From Clostridia bacterium (GTDB lineage Bacteria > Bacillota > Clostridia > Christensenellales > Aristaeellaceae): a stretch of DNA of 59,219 nucleotides. Made by a program: the position numbers and the translations under genes. Of this stretch, positions 44,832-53,854 are shown piece after piece; within the stretch, counting starts at the first letter, position 1, and every line of letters starts with the position of its first letter. The DNA is taken from NCBI GenBank assembly GCA_017937655.1, contig JAGBDE010000036.1, forward strand, positions 1 through 59,219, given 5' to 3'. Below the pieces are notes generated by a model, which worked only from the letters and a program-made list of their open reading frames with translations, was not told the origin of the DNA and ran no database searches.

Positions 44832-46317
44832 ATGGTGCAGCGTTCGATTTCATATCCGAACCGGTTTGTTCTTTCTCAACACTTGCCTGCAGGTCTCCGA
44901 AGGTGGCTTGTACGGTATCCTCCTTGAAATTGAATGTGATCTCCAACTTATCATCATACAGGAAGATGGCATTGACGAAGGTATCAACCAGCATCTACCG
45001 GTGCTCTTTACGCTTTACATCCAGCTTCCTGAAACGCATCAACCAGAATCGCAGGGCATCCTCTTCGATCTTTTTGCTGGTAAGGTTCTCGTGGGCAATC
45101 TTGTTTTCCAGCTCATCCCGTGCCGCTTCCAGTTCATCCAGCCGTTCTTTGGTGGATCGGTTCAGGATGCCTTGCTGGATTGCGTTCAACAGGTTGTCGA
45201 TGCCTTTGTTGACTTCCCGCAGTTCCCGCTCGTACAGGGGAATGTTCACATTCTCCTGCTCCTGCATCTCCATCAGCTTATGGGCAACATCATCTAATGA
45301 AAGCATCACTTCGAATCAGCTCCATACCTTGGCAACAACCAGATCTTCGATTTCAACCTTGCGCACGGGTTTCTTTCAGCAATTCGTCCGCTTCTTTTTA
45401 ACAGAAACGCATTTGTAGTAATGATGTACTACTCCGGTTCTGCTTGTTCCGCTTTCTCCACAGAGATAGGCACCGCAGTAACCACAGAACAGTTTAGTTG
45501 TCAGGATATAGTCATCCTCCGCCTTGTGACGGGCTGGCGCTTTCCGGTTTTTCTCCATTCTGACCTGCACACGTTCGAACAGTTCAATCGGAAGGATTGG
45601 TGGAATGCCGTCCGGAATCACAATATCACGGTAGGTATACTCGCCAATGTATCGTCTGTTCTTCAGCATCCGCTGAACGCTGTTGAGCGTTGGATCTTCA
45701 CCGAAGTTGTTCTTGACACTATGTTGGATTAGGTAGGCAACCAGATCTTTCATCATTGCGCCTTCCGTATAGCGTTTAAAGATTTCCAACACATGGGGAG
45801 CCGTCAGAGGATCATTCTGAAAATGCTGATCCTTATCAATGATGTATCCGATTGGCTTGTTGCCACCGTTGAACTTGCATTTCAGGGCATTCTCAGTCTG
45901 ACCGCGACTGACTTTTTCAGCCAGATCAGCGGAGTAGTATTCTGCAAAACCCTCCAGCACAGATTCCAAAATGATGCCTTCGGCACCATCCGAGATCAGC
46001 TCCGTGGCTGAACCAACCTTAACACCATGACGTTTCAGGGCAGCCTTGTACCGTGCGCTGTCATAACGATTGCGGGAAAAGCGATCGAGTTTCCAGACAA
46101 TGACCATATCAAACAGATGCTTGCTGCTGTCTCTGATCATATTCTGGAATTCCGGTCGCTTATCCGTTTTGGCAGAATACGCCCGGTCGATATAGTGGCG
46201 CAGAATGGTAATATCATTCTTCTCAGCAAACGCTGTGCACTCACGCAGCCGACCTTCGATACTTTCTTCCCGTTGGTTATCGGAAGAGTATCTTGCGTAA
46301 ATAACCGCCTTCATCAT
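44830..46317 (-). pseudogene. Large serine recombinase, inactivated
   Basis: Residues 1-313 are intact: catalytic N-terminus AVIYARYSSDNQREESIEGR with the nucleophile Ser, KLDRFSRNRYDS, a recombinase domain and a zinc ribbon (CGYC). The frame then meets TGA (45378-45376), and the expected KKPVRKVEIEDLVVAKVW continues after it. A missing G after TGG and a further shift put the coiled coil (45309 to 44995) in another frame. A TAG (around 44996) again interrupts before the end at 44830. This is a member of the family that inserts or excises mobile elements; with at least two stops and two shifts it is not expected to work, although the catalytic domain could be made alone. It overlaps the repressor gene by 4 bp. 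Confidence 0.88.
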
Positions 46318-46664
46318 TCATCCTCCATGATCCTGTACAGGCTCTCCTTCAGCTTCTTGTTGGCAGGCGAGCCGGGATCAAAACACATTTCGATAAAGCG
46401 ACGCATCTCCTCTTTTTCCGGTGTGATCCGGGGACGGAATTCGTAGCTTTTCCCTTCGGGGTTCTCTGTCCGCCCGAAAATGTAGTCCAGTGATACATCA
46501 AAATAATCTGCATATCGTCGGAAGATCGCCACCGGAGGCGTGGTCTGTCCGTTCTCGTAACGATTGATGCTGGATTGCGTCGTTTCAATGGCTAAGGCAA
46601 GGCTTTCCTGAGAGATGTTGATGCTTTCCCGGAGAGCCCGAAGTCGTTTTCCGATGATTTTCAT
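46314..46664 (-). CDS. XRE-family repressor
   Basis: 116 residues. An N-terminal Cro/C1-type HTH (RLRALRESINISQESLALA, then TTQSSINRYENGQTTPP) and a short C-terminal tail. Start at 46664 is 7-8 bases after GGAGG; the earlier ATG at 46679 includes that site. Its stop overlaps the recombinase start. Probably controls its own promoter and the divergent gene through the palindromes at 46715-46748. Confidence 0.9.
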   Translation of the reverse strand: MKIIGKRLRALRESINISQESLALAIETTQSSINRYENGQTTPPVAIFRRYADYFDVSLDYIFGRTENPEGKSYEFRPRITPEKEEMRRFIEMCFDPGSPANKKLKESLYRIMEDE

Positions 46665-46691
46665 CTGTACAACCTCCATTTCTTGTGTTAT

Positions 46692-46748
46692 AGTATAACC
46701 CAGAAAAGGAGAAAAATCAACTCATAATTATGTCGATATTAGTTGATT
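46692..46748. promoter_or_regulatory. Divergent promoter and operator palindromes of the XRE repressor
   Basis: Minus strand: TTGATT (46720-46715), 17-bp spacer, TATACT (46697-46692). AATCAACT (46715-46722) and AGTTGATT (46741-46748) form an 8-bp inverted repeat with the perfect 10-bp palindrome CATAATTATG (46723-46732) between the arms. The left arm covers the -35 box, the expected place for repression. Confidence 0.7.
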
Positions 46749-46768
46749 AAGAAAAAGGAGGCTTCACA

Positions 46769-47020
46769 ATGGATATGTACACCTGCTACTTCAACATGGA
46801 TACCGGCTGCGTAGATGTATGGCTGCGGGATGGACGGATCATCTCCATTAACTGCACAAAAGCGGAGGCGGCGTATGCAGATAATATGTACCAACGTTCG
46901 GAGCTGGATTGGTTGATTTACAACGATCCTGCTGCTTATATGGAGCTGATTATGGAGGGCGATCCGAAGGAGTATTTAGAAGCAGTGACGCAGTATGGGC
47001 TGCCAAATGAAATGCAGTAA
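46769..47020 (+). CDS. Small conserved protein (DUF6061-like)
   Basis: 83 residues, MDMYTCYFNMDTGCVDVW at the start and MYQRSELDWLIYNDP in the middle, a combination I associate with a small family in Clostridia of unknown function that is often near mobile elements. AAAAGGAGG precedes it. Divergent from the XRE repressor across the shared operator. Confidence 0.75.
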   Translation: MDMYTCYFNMDTGCVDVWLRDGRIISINCTKAEAAYADNMYQRSELDWLIYNDPAAYMELIMEGDPKEYLEAVTQYGLPNEMQ

Positions 47021-47045
47021 CAAAACGAAAACACATCAATAAAAG

Positions 47046-47076
47046 AGCAACGCCCGCACAGACGGGCGTTGCTTTT
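47046..47076. terminator. Bidirectional terminator
   Basis: AGCAACGCCCG (47046-47056) and CGGGCGTTGCT (47063-47073), a perfect 11-bp stem with flanking A and T runs, between convergent genes. Confidence 0.9.
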
Positions 47077-47091
47077 GGTTTGTTCAGATGA

Positions 47092-47856
47092 TCACTTTAC
47101 AGAAGCCAGCGCGGCATCGGCCTTGGCGATCCACTCGGTGCGGTCGCCCAGTTCGATGGCTTCCAAAGTCTGCATGGTTTCGGCAGCCTGGGCTTCATCC
47201 AGCGTGCCATCCTTGGCAGCCTTCACAGCGGCAAAGGCAGCCTTGGCGGCATCCACCTGCCGCATGCCCTTGGCGAAACCGCCGCGCATGGAGGTTTCGA
47301 TGCCGAACAGCTTGTCGAAATACTGCTCGTTGTTGGAGAACTGACCCAGAGAGCTGACGCCCAGACGGAAATTGCTCATGCCCTTGGTGTTCTTGAAACC
47401 AAAGCGCATGTAGTGCTTGATCTCTTCCTGACCTTCGCTGTTGGTCTTCTTCTCTTCCTCGTGAGTGTAGGAAACCAGATCAGCCAGGCGATAGACACAG
47501 GCGTAGGTGGTCTTGCCGAAGAACATGAACTTGTAGCGGTTTTCCACAAAGGCGATCAGACCAGTGGAGGGGGAAACGTACACGATCAGGTCGCTCAGGC
47601 CGGTCACCTGACGGAGCTTTTCTTCCTTCACCTTGGTTTTCTGCAGGGGAACGAAGATCTGGTTCCATACCTTGGTGCCGAACTCGATCTGCTCGATGTG
47701 GTCGGTCACGTCGGTCAGGGTGGCGGCTACACGGTCGAAGACCTTGAAGCACTTCTTGCTGCATACCTTGCGGCAGATGTAGTTGCCGTCCGCCAGCTTT
47801 TGGGCGCTGAGCAAGCCGATCTCAGCGCCGCAGATTGCACAGTTGTGTTTTGCCAT
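47092..47856 (-). CDS. DUF4428-type zinc-finger protein
   Basis: 254 residues. The N-terminal zinc finger has CAIC, then C-SKKC (residues about 6-33), followed by the IGLLSAQKLADG linker typical of DUF4428. A longer PH-like/beta domain follows (FVPLQKTKVKEEK, then VENRYKFMFFGKTTY), and an Ala-rich helical C-terminus. No membrane segment or signal. Start at 47856 is about 9 bases after GGAGG. Last gene of the minus-strand cluster. Confidence 0.8.
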   Translation of the reverse strand: MAKHNCAICGAEIGLLSAQKLADGNYICRKVCSKKCFKVFDRVAATLTDVTDHIEQIEFGTKVWNQIFVPLQKTKVKEEKLRQVTGLSDLIVYVSPSTGLIAFVENRYKFMFFGKTTYACVYRLADLVSYTHEEEKKTNSEGQEEIKHYMRFGFKNTKGMSNFRLGVSSLGQFSNNEQYFDKLFGIETSMRGGFAKGMRQVDAAKAAFAAVKAAKDGTLDEAQAAETMQTLEAIELGDRTEWIAKADAALASVK

Positions 47857-47882
47857 AAGATGATACCTCCATGTATTTTTGT

Positions 47883-47904
47883 CTTTCTTTGTGCGCAAAG
47901 AAAG
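47883..47904. repeat. Short inverted repeat between cluster genes
   Basis: CTTTCTTT (47883-47890) and AAAGAAAG (47897-47904) around GTGCGC. It has no T run in either direction; possibly a processing site between the SH3 and DUF4428 genes. Confidence 0.35.
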
Positions 47905-47923
47905 CGGGGTTCGTTGGTGGGGA

Positions 47924-48895
47924 TCAGAACTCCCTCAAATACAGCGAGCCGTCCTCGCCGCTGATCTCGATGAAGGCGAAGTGGTATACACCCTCCGCAT
48001 CCTCATAGCCAACGGCCAGGTTGGGGCTATCGCCCCATATCACAGCGCCCACATGCATCGGATGATCAGAATCCATCTGATACTGAATCTCCTCCAGCGT
48101 TGCCTCATACACATCTTCGCCGTGTTCTTCATCCCAGGCGCTCATGGAAACGCTGAAGAGATGTACATGATTGATCGTGGTATCCGTATACAGGACGAAT
48201 GTTACTTTGGGCAGTTCCGGATCATCTGCCGCCATATAGTCGGCATATTCAAAATAAGTGTGTTCCTCATATTCCATGATGGGGAAAATGCTCGAATCGG
48301 CAATTTGGAGGGCAGGAGCAGGGCCGTCCTCATCTTCCCCGCCAAATGGATCTACACGCAGTGTGATCTGCCGCGGGAAGTGGAGCATTTCGCTGTACGC
48401 TTCCGCATGCATCAGGTTGATATAGCCGCTGCGGCAGCCCCATTCCACATAGACCCTTCCGTTGTCCATGATCACACAATCACGCACAATGGTATTTGCC
48501 GGAATGTAATCAAGGGGCTCCGTGCTGTCAACAGCAGCGTAGAAGGGCGCACCCTCCGGGGTGGTGGTGACCATCATGGCGTTGAAGGTAAGAGCGCCGT
48601 CGCTGGGCTCCAGATACTGGGCCATAATGTACCCGGCATAGCCGTCAAACTCGCAGTAGACCCATTGGTCGCTGTCATACCGGCAGTTGCTGACGATAGA
48701 GCCCAGCGAGACCTTTACCAGCCTCGAGGAGGAGGCACGGGGCTGCTTCCTGAGAGAGACCCATTCGTTGCAGTTCACTACCTGCATGTTGCCGATGTAG
48801 TCGCCCTCCTCGGCGAAGACAGAAATACAACCACTAACCAGCAGTACAGCCGTAAGGAAAAGGGACAGAATACCCGAAAGAATCTTTTTCATCAT
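47924..48895 (-). CDS. SH3b-domain exported protein or lipoprotein
   Basis: 323 residues. Signal sequence MMKKILSGILSLFLTAVLLV with a possible lipobox LVSGC, though a type I site after VFA is also possible. An SH3b domain lies at about 38-95 (EWVSLRKQPRASSSRLVKV, ending YAGYIMAQYLEP), then another SH3-like segment and a beta-rich, acidic C-terminus. Bacterial SH3b domains bind peptidoglycan or proteins at the surface. Starts inside the stop codon of the gene upstream (ATGATGA), so it is translationally coupled. Confidence 0.85.
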   Translation of the reverse strand: MMKKILSGILSLFLTAVLLVSGCISVFAEEGDYIGNMQVVNCNEWVSLRKQPRASSSRLVKVSLGSIVSNCRYDSDQWVYCEFDGYAGYIMAQYLEPSDGALTFNAMMVTTTPEGAPFYAAVDSTEPLDYIPANTIVRDCVIMDNGRVYVEWGCRSGYINLMHAEAYSEMLHFPRQITLRVDPFGGEDEDGPAPALQIADSSIFPIMEYEEHTYFEYADYMAADDPELPKVTFVLYTDTTINHVHLFSVSMSAWDEEHGEDVYEATLEEIQYQMDSDHPMHVGAVIWGDSPNLAVGYEDAEGVYHFAFIEISGEDGSLYLREF

Positions 48896-50172
48896 GCCTG
48901 CTCCTGTTTTTCGATTTTTTTGCGGTTGGTTTTGGTGTAAAGGAACAAATCCTGCTTCAGGCTCAGCTGCAGGCCGCCCTCGCGGGAGTATCCGGCGGCG
49001 CTGGATTGGCTGGCCGCCTGCTTCAGCTGGCCGATCAATCCACCCACCACGCACAGCGCCACAATCAGACCAACGATGCCAACAATCAGCATCGTGCCGC
49101 CTGCAAGCTGCTTGAGCAGGTACAGGATCAGCGCGCCGACGCCCATCACGCCTGCAAAAGCGCCTGCGCCCCACAGGAAGGCCTTGCCTTTGTCGGTGGG
49201 CACATCGCAGGTCAACTTGCCGGTCTGGCCGTTGATGGCGAAGGTGTAGGTCTTGCCGTCCTTCACGGTGGTAATGAGCCATACGGGCAGAAGCACCGCA
49301 GTCACCTTGCCGCCCTTGGAGGAGAAGCCTTTGCTGCGCTCGCTGACGCTGGTGTAGCCGGTAACGGTATTCCTGATGGCGGTGGTGATGCTGTTTTCCA
49401 CCCGCTCCACAGCCCGCTTTTCGCAGTCTGCCGCATCCACATCCGCATGGTCGGCCAGCGAACCGGACAGCACGGAGGGGGAGAAGGGCACGGCCTTGGT
49501 CAGGTCGTAGGGCTCCAGCGATTCGCTGATTTTGTTGTCCAGCTTCACGCTGCCGTCCACGGGAATGTTTTCAAAGCTCATGGTGCCGCTGCGGTTGACG
49601 ATGTAGTGCTCGATGGTCTCAATCTCCCAATCGTCGGTGCGCTGGGTGCGGCGTTTTTCCGCGCTGTAGACGATGGTGGCATCTGCATCGCAGTCGAACA
49701 GCCAGTAAGGCACATACAGCTTGCGGATTTCGGCAATCTGGTTATCCTTCTTGAAGATGTTGGGCAGCAGCTTCTTGCCCTGGAAGTAGTCCTCAAACAT
49801 CTTCTGGGCTTCTTCCTTGGAGATGACAAAGGGAACCACCAGCTCGGGGCGGATGCCGCCCTCGATGCGGTCGGGCAGAATGGTGGGGCTGCCGCAGTAA
49901 GGGCACTCGGTGGCGGTGGTGGTGCCCTCGGTGATCAGCTCCGCACCGCAGCTTTTGCAGCGGTAGGCCTTCATCTGAGCCATATCGGCAGCGTTATAAC
50001 CCTCGTCGGGGACGTCGAAATCGATGCCGCCGCCGGTCTGGGCAGCGTACATGGCTTCCACAGCAGCCAGGTCAAACTGGCTGTCGCATGCGCCGCAGAT
50101 CATCTTCCCGCTTGCACCGTCAAAGGTGAGGGGAGAGGCGCAGTTGGGGCATTTGTAGGCAACGGTACTCAT
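48892..50172 (-). CDS. Zinc-ribbon (TFIIB-type) membrane protein
   Basis: 426 residues. Two N-terminal zinc ribbons: CPNC/CGAC (about 8-30) and CKSC/CPYC (about 72-93). A large middle domain contains YVPYWLFDCDADATI and a VERVENSITTAI helix, then two or three transmembrane segments (about 330-385) and a charged tail ending KKIEKQEQA. Such proteins are common in Clostridia without known function. Overlaps both neighbours by 4 bp. Confidence 0.85.
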   Translation of the reverse strand: MSTVAYKCPNCASPLTFDGASGKMICGACDSQFDLAAVEAMYAAQTGGGIDFDVPDEGYNAADMAQMKAYRCKSCGAELITEGTTTATECPYCGSPTILPDRIEGGIRPELVVPFVISKEEAQKMFEDYFQGKKLLPNIFKKDNQIAEIRKLYVPYWLFDCDADATIVYSAEKRRTQRTDDWEIETIEHYIVNRSGTMSFENIPVDGSVKLDNKISESLEPYDLTKAVPFSPSVLSGSLADHADVDAADCEKRAVERVENSITTAIRNTVTGYTSVSERSKGFSSKGGKVTAVLLPVWLITTVKDGKTYTFAINGQTGKLTCDVPTDKGKAFLWGAGAFAGVMGVGALILYLLKQLAGGTMLIVGIVGLIVALCVVGGLIGQLKQAASQSSAAGYSREGGLQLSLKQDLFLYTKTNRKKIEKQEQA

Positions 50173-51059
50173 TGGTTCGCTTGCTCCTTATCGTAAGTTG
50201 TATGGGCTTTGACTTTGGGCTTGCGCAGACCCAGAACGGCCAGTACAGCGCCGATCAGCATAAAGACGATGGAACCGCCCATGATGCCGCCCTGGTTGGC
50301 GGACAGGATCTGTTCCTTGCTGAGTACGCCATCTTTCACAATAGGCCCCAGCGTGTCGTCTGCCACAAGGAGATTCCCCTGCTGGATGCCGGCGATGGTC
50401 ATTTCCTGCTCACCGGCTCCGGTATAAACCTTGTAAGCGTAAGCCTTTGCGCCTTCTCGCTCCAAGGCAATTTCTTTATCCATCTCGCGGGTGATATGGG
50501 GAATATCCGTATTTCCACTGTATTCAAATGCATCGTAGTAGTATTTGCCACCGGCGATCACCCACCAACGTTCCGTCGGAGCACCCTCCTTGGTTTTTCC
50601 GCGGCCCAGCACATAGTCGTTGGCGCTGAGTTCCTCCATATTGAAGTCCTCATATTCGCTGTCGGCCGGAAGACCGATGAGCGTCTTTTCATCCAAGGCA
50701 AATTCACCAAGGGAAGCCTTGCCCACGATGCTCTTCTGGCCTTTGGATACCCAGCCATATTTATACAGCAATTGCTCGCTGGATGTCAGCTTGTACTCCT
50801 CAGCATAACGGTACGCCTTGATGGTGTCAAGTGTCAATCCCAATTCCTCGTCGTAGGCAGGGGCAGTCATCTCCAGCTTGCCGTGGATGATTACCAGTTT
50901 GCCTTCGTTTTCCGGCAGTACGACAGGCTCTTCCAGATAAACCGCATTCTCCAGCAGGGCTTTCTGACCGGGTATGTCCATCAGACCCTTAACGCCCAGC
51001 GCAAGCAGGGCAACGCCCAGCACCAGCAGAATGATTTTTCCGATATTTTTCATGATCAT
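50169..51059 (-). CDS. TMEM43-like two-pass membrane protein
   Basis: 296 residues with an N-terminal membrane segment (IILLVLGVALLALGVK), a long extracytoplasmic region and a C-terminal segment (IMGGSIVFMLIGAVLAVLGL). EGKLVIIHGKLE and the EYKLTSSEQ region recall the TMEM43 family; resemblance is moderate. Start may be 51059 or 51053; both are near GGGAG. Its stop overlaps the start of the zinc-ribbon gene (ATGA), suggesting that the two proteins are made together. Confidence 0.75.
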   Translation of the reverse strand: MIMKNIGKIILLVLGVALLALGVKGLMDIPGQKALLENAVYLEEPVVLPENEGKLVIIHGKLEMTAPAYDEELGLTLDTIKAYRYAEEYKLTSSEQLLYKYGWVSKGQKSIVGKASLGEFALDEKTLIGLPADSEYEDFNMEELSANDYVLGRGKTKEGAPTERWWVIAGGKYYYDAFEYSGNTDIPHITREMDKEIALEREGAKAYAYKVYTGAGEQEMTIAGIQQGNLLVADDTLGPIVKDGVLSKEQILSANQGGIMGGSIVFMLIGAVLAVLGLRKPKVKAHTTYDKEQANQ

Positions 51060-51145
51060 TTACTCCCTTATCTTGTTCCGCCGAGGATGATGCACAGATG
51101 CGTGCAATGCTCAGCCAGTATTTCCATGGCACACGCAGCTGTTTC

Positions 51146-51854
51146 TTATTCCTCAGGAACATTTTCTGCCCGGAGAAGGATGGATTCCACCCGGCCATTT
51201 TCATCAAAGGTGATGATCAGCACGCCGTCAAAACCTTCGTCATCGGCAGAGAGGGAATATGGGCTGACGGGCACGCGGTAGGTGCATTCGTCGTCGCTTT
51301 CATCATCCAGAAGCAGGTTGGCCTTCTTCAGGGTTTTCTTCACATCCTTCAGCTTATCGCCTACTTCTACGCCATAGAGGGTATGGCCTTCGCTGGTCAG
51401 TTCCAGTTCTTCAATATAGTACAGGCCGGAGATACGGATGCCATCGTTGCTGTATTCGGTGGCGTCGGCGTCTGGATTCTCTTCCAGAGCCAGATCTTCC
51501 TGCGCAAATTCGAAACTGCGCAGATAGTAGCCTTTCAGTTCCTTTTTGTTGCGATCCGGTCTGCGGGTATCATCGTAATCGATCTCGCCCACGACCACCT
51601 CGGCAAAGTCTGCCATGATCCAGCATTCTTTGTTCTTGTATTCCACCTGAAACCAGACGGTGCCCTTTTTGCCCAGCTGGGCATCCAGCAATTCGCCCAG
51701 ACAGGTGTTTTTCTTCTGCGCCACGGTGGAAACCTTGTTCTCCTTACCGGGGCCTTTTCGCAGGTTGACTTTGCCAGCGGTGGTGAACACCATCATGCCT
51801 TCCACATCATCGCGGTTGATGTTGGAGGGTTTCTTGGTTGCCTTGGGTTTTTCA
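51146..51854 (-). pseudogene. SH3-domain part of a frameshifted gene (see 51855-53040)
   Basis: About 235 codons in a different frame from the cysteine-repeat part upstream. The frame already makes sense immediately after the G6 run: PPEKPKATKKPSNINRDDVEG, a Pro/Lys linker, followed by an SH3b domain (VFTTAGKVNLRKGPGKENKV) and a C-terminal beta domain. No well-placed ribosome binding site precedes its first ATGs (51796). One extra C in the tract would fuse it to the upstream part. Confidence 0.8.
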
Positions 51855-53040
51855 GGGGGGAGGAAGAAGAGGAAGATGAAGAAGCGGAGGAAGAGGAAGA
51901 AGAGGCAGCCTTATATGTCTCGGTCTGCTTTTCGTTGCAGGTCTTGCAGACACGCTCCTTGGTGCCGTCCTTGCCACTGGTGGCTTTTACAGTGATTGCC
52001 CACTCGCCCCAGTCATGGCCTTTGGCTTTGATTTCGGTAGTGGTTTTGGTATTGCAGGTCTTGCAGGTTTTTTCGCCCTTGCCGGCCTTTTCGCAGGTGG
52101 CGGCAGTGGTCACTTTGGTTTCGCCCCAGCTGTGGCCCAGTTTGGGAATAGTGCGCTCCTTGTCCGTTTTGCCGCATACGGAACACTTGGAGGATGCCTT
52201 GCCATCCTCTGTGCAGGTAGCCGCCTTGATCACCTGGTCATCCTTCCAGCTGTGACCGGCAGCAGAACCCACTTGCTGTTCCTTTTTTTCACCACACTTT
52301 TTGCATTCAGATTTCACGATTTTAGGCGTATCACATGTTGCAGGTGTTGTAGAAACAATACTCCAGTTGTGACCGGCGGAATAAACTGTCTCCGTTTTTT
52401 CTGCGCTGCAGTATTCGCACTGCATAACCTTCTGACCATCCTTGGTGCAGGTGGGGTCGGTTCTGCTCAGTTCGGTGGTGTATTCATGCTTTCCTGTGGG
52501 GTTGAGGGTTTCTTGTTTTGTTTCGTGACAATTTTCGCACGCAAAGGTTTCATAACCAGCTTTTACACAGGTGGGTAGGTTCTCACCGGTGGACTTCCAG
52601 CTGTGACCTGTCGCCGCGATTTCTTCCATCTTCGTCTCTTCGCATTTCCCGTTCATGCACTCGTAAATCCTCTGGCCTGCGGTCGTACATGTGGGCGGAA
52701 TTCTGGAGGTGTACTCCCAGTCATGCCCCTTCGGAGGAAGGGTCTCATAATCTCTTGCACCGCAACGGCTGCATTCGGACCATTCTTTACCCCGTTCTGT
52801 ACAGGTGGGCTCATCGGTGGACGAATACACATAGGAATGTCCCAGTTTGTCCCCGGCCTTTTCCGTCCAGGTGCCGCCACAATCTGCGCATTTCAGCACA
52901 AAGTAGGCAGGTTCTGTGCAATTGGCATCAGTAAAGCCAATCCGGTATTCTGCAGGCTGCACACACTGGCAGCCTGCCAGCGCCAGCGCCGGGATCATCA
53001 GCAGGAGAATCAAAACTGCCGCAAGAAAGAAACGTTTCAT
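51793..53040 (-). CDS. Cysteine-repeat exported protein, 5' part of a frameshifted gene
   Basis: 415 residues as read. N-terminal signal/lipobox (LLLMIPALALAGC). Then about nine repeats of 37-40 residues with a GH-x-W motif, ATC/PTC, and a CxxC pair (CADC, CSRC, CENC, CEYC, CKKC, CSVC, CKTC...), likely metal-binding or disulfide modules. A Ser-rich stretch follows, then a G6/C6 run (51855-51860) after which the frame becomes nonsense-like and stops. With seven C the protein continues into the SH3 domain, giving about 630 residues. Start at 53040 follows AAGGTTCC poorly; the signal peptide supports it. Confidence 0.85.
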   Translation of the reverse strand: MKRFFLAAVLILLLMIPALALAGCQCVQPAEYRIGFTDANCTEPAYFVLKCADCGGTWTEKAGDKLGHSYVYSSTDEPTCTERGKEWSECSRCGARDYETLPPKGHDWEYTSRIPPTCTTAGQRIYECMNGKCEETKMEEIAATGHSWKSTGENLPTCVKAGYETFACENCHETKQETLNPTGKHEYTTELSRTDPTCTKDGQKVMQCEYCSAEKTETVYSAGHNWSIVSTTPATCDTPKIVKSECKKCGEKKEQQVGSAAGHSWKDDQVIKAATCTEDGKASSKCSVCGKTDKERTIPKLGHSWGETKVTTAATCEKAGKGEKTCKTCNTKTTTEIKAKGHDWGEWAITVKATSGKDGTKERVCKTCNEKQTETYKAASSSSSSASSSSSSSSPLKNPRQPRNPPTSTAMMWKA

Positions 53041-53112
53041 AATGAAAGGAACCTTCTTATTTGGTCTGTATTATGTTGATGGTTTCAACCGTCTTGGCTG
53101 CACAGGGGGGGA

Positions 53113-53616
53113 TTACCAGTCGCGCATGTCTTCCGGCAACAGCCTAATGAAATGCGCATCGATAGCGCTGGAGGCAGCGCCGTATCCACTGGGAAATTTG
53201 CCGTAGCCGCTGGCGTGGACAGCGGTACCGTCAGCGAAAGAAAAGTTCACATTGAAGTGGGTTCCGTCCAGCAATGTGGAATCGGAGCCGCTGAAGCCGT
53301 CCCAAGCCAGCATACCGTATTGGGAGATGAAACCGGTCAGCGTATCCACCCATGCTTCATCCACCGGAACGGGGTAGGGTTCCTCTTCGTTGGCCATCAG
53401 GAAATAGACAGTATTTTTTCCTTCTTCTGAGCGAAATTCGTAGCCCTGCACCCGTTTGAAGTAGGAACTGCTTTCGGTGAAAGAAAACTCTGTTAATGCG
53501 GCATCGGGAACGCCATGTTCGTTAGGCGCTTTGTCGTTGGGTACAGGTTTTTGGCATCCGCCCAGCAGGAAGGCCGCACCCAACAGAAGACACAGCAGGA
53601 TAGCACGTCTGTTCAT
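53113..53616 (-). CDS. Lipoprotein of unknown function
   Basis: 167 residues. Lipobox LLGGC at about residue 20 after AILLCLLLGAAF. The mature part has a YPVPVDEAWVDTLTGFI stretch and a beta-rich C-terminus; no family recognised. Start at 53616 is 6 bases after GAAGGAGG; a longer frame from 53658 is rejected for that reason. It is first in the minus-strand cluster. Confidence 0.8.
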   Translation of the reverse strand: MNRRAILLCLLLGAAFLLGGCQKPVPNDKAPNEHGVPDAALTEFSFTESSSYFKRVQGYEFRSEEGKNTVYFLMANEEEPYPVPVDEAWVDTLTGFISQYGMLAWDGFSGSDSTLLDGTHFNVNFSFADGTAVHASGYGKFPSGYGAASSAIDAHFIRLLPEDMRDW

Positions 53617-53769
53617 GTTTCCTCCTTCGACCTTATGCGTCGGTTGGCAAGTATTCATTTCGACCTACAGAAATTTCCTCAGCATCATTTTACCAATTGG
53701 GTTGTTTTTTCGGAACTACACGAAAGTACTGTTTTCCGATTGGCGTGGAAAAAAGATACTTTTGTATAG

Positions 53770-53798
53770 TGGTCAAATATATGCGAAATTGCTATAAT
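53770..53798 (+). promoter_or_regulatory. Promoter of the signalling operon
   Basis: TGGTCA (53770-53775), 17-bp spacer, TATAAT (53793-53798) with extended -10 TGC. About 57 bp before the start codon at 53855. Confidence 0.7.
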
Positions 53799-53854
53799 CA
53801 AAATGATAAGGCACATGAATAACTGCCGATATTGTGTATAAGGAAGAAAAACCT

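Noticed and set aside
44579-47100. Attachment sites flanking the recombinase module
   Set aside because: I found no matching direct repeats on either side, so element borders cannot be assigned.
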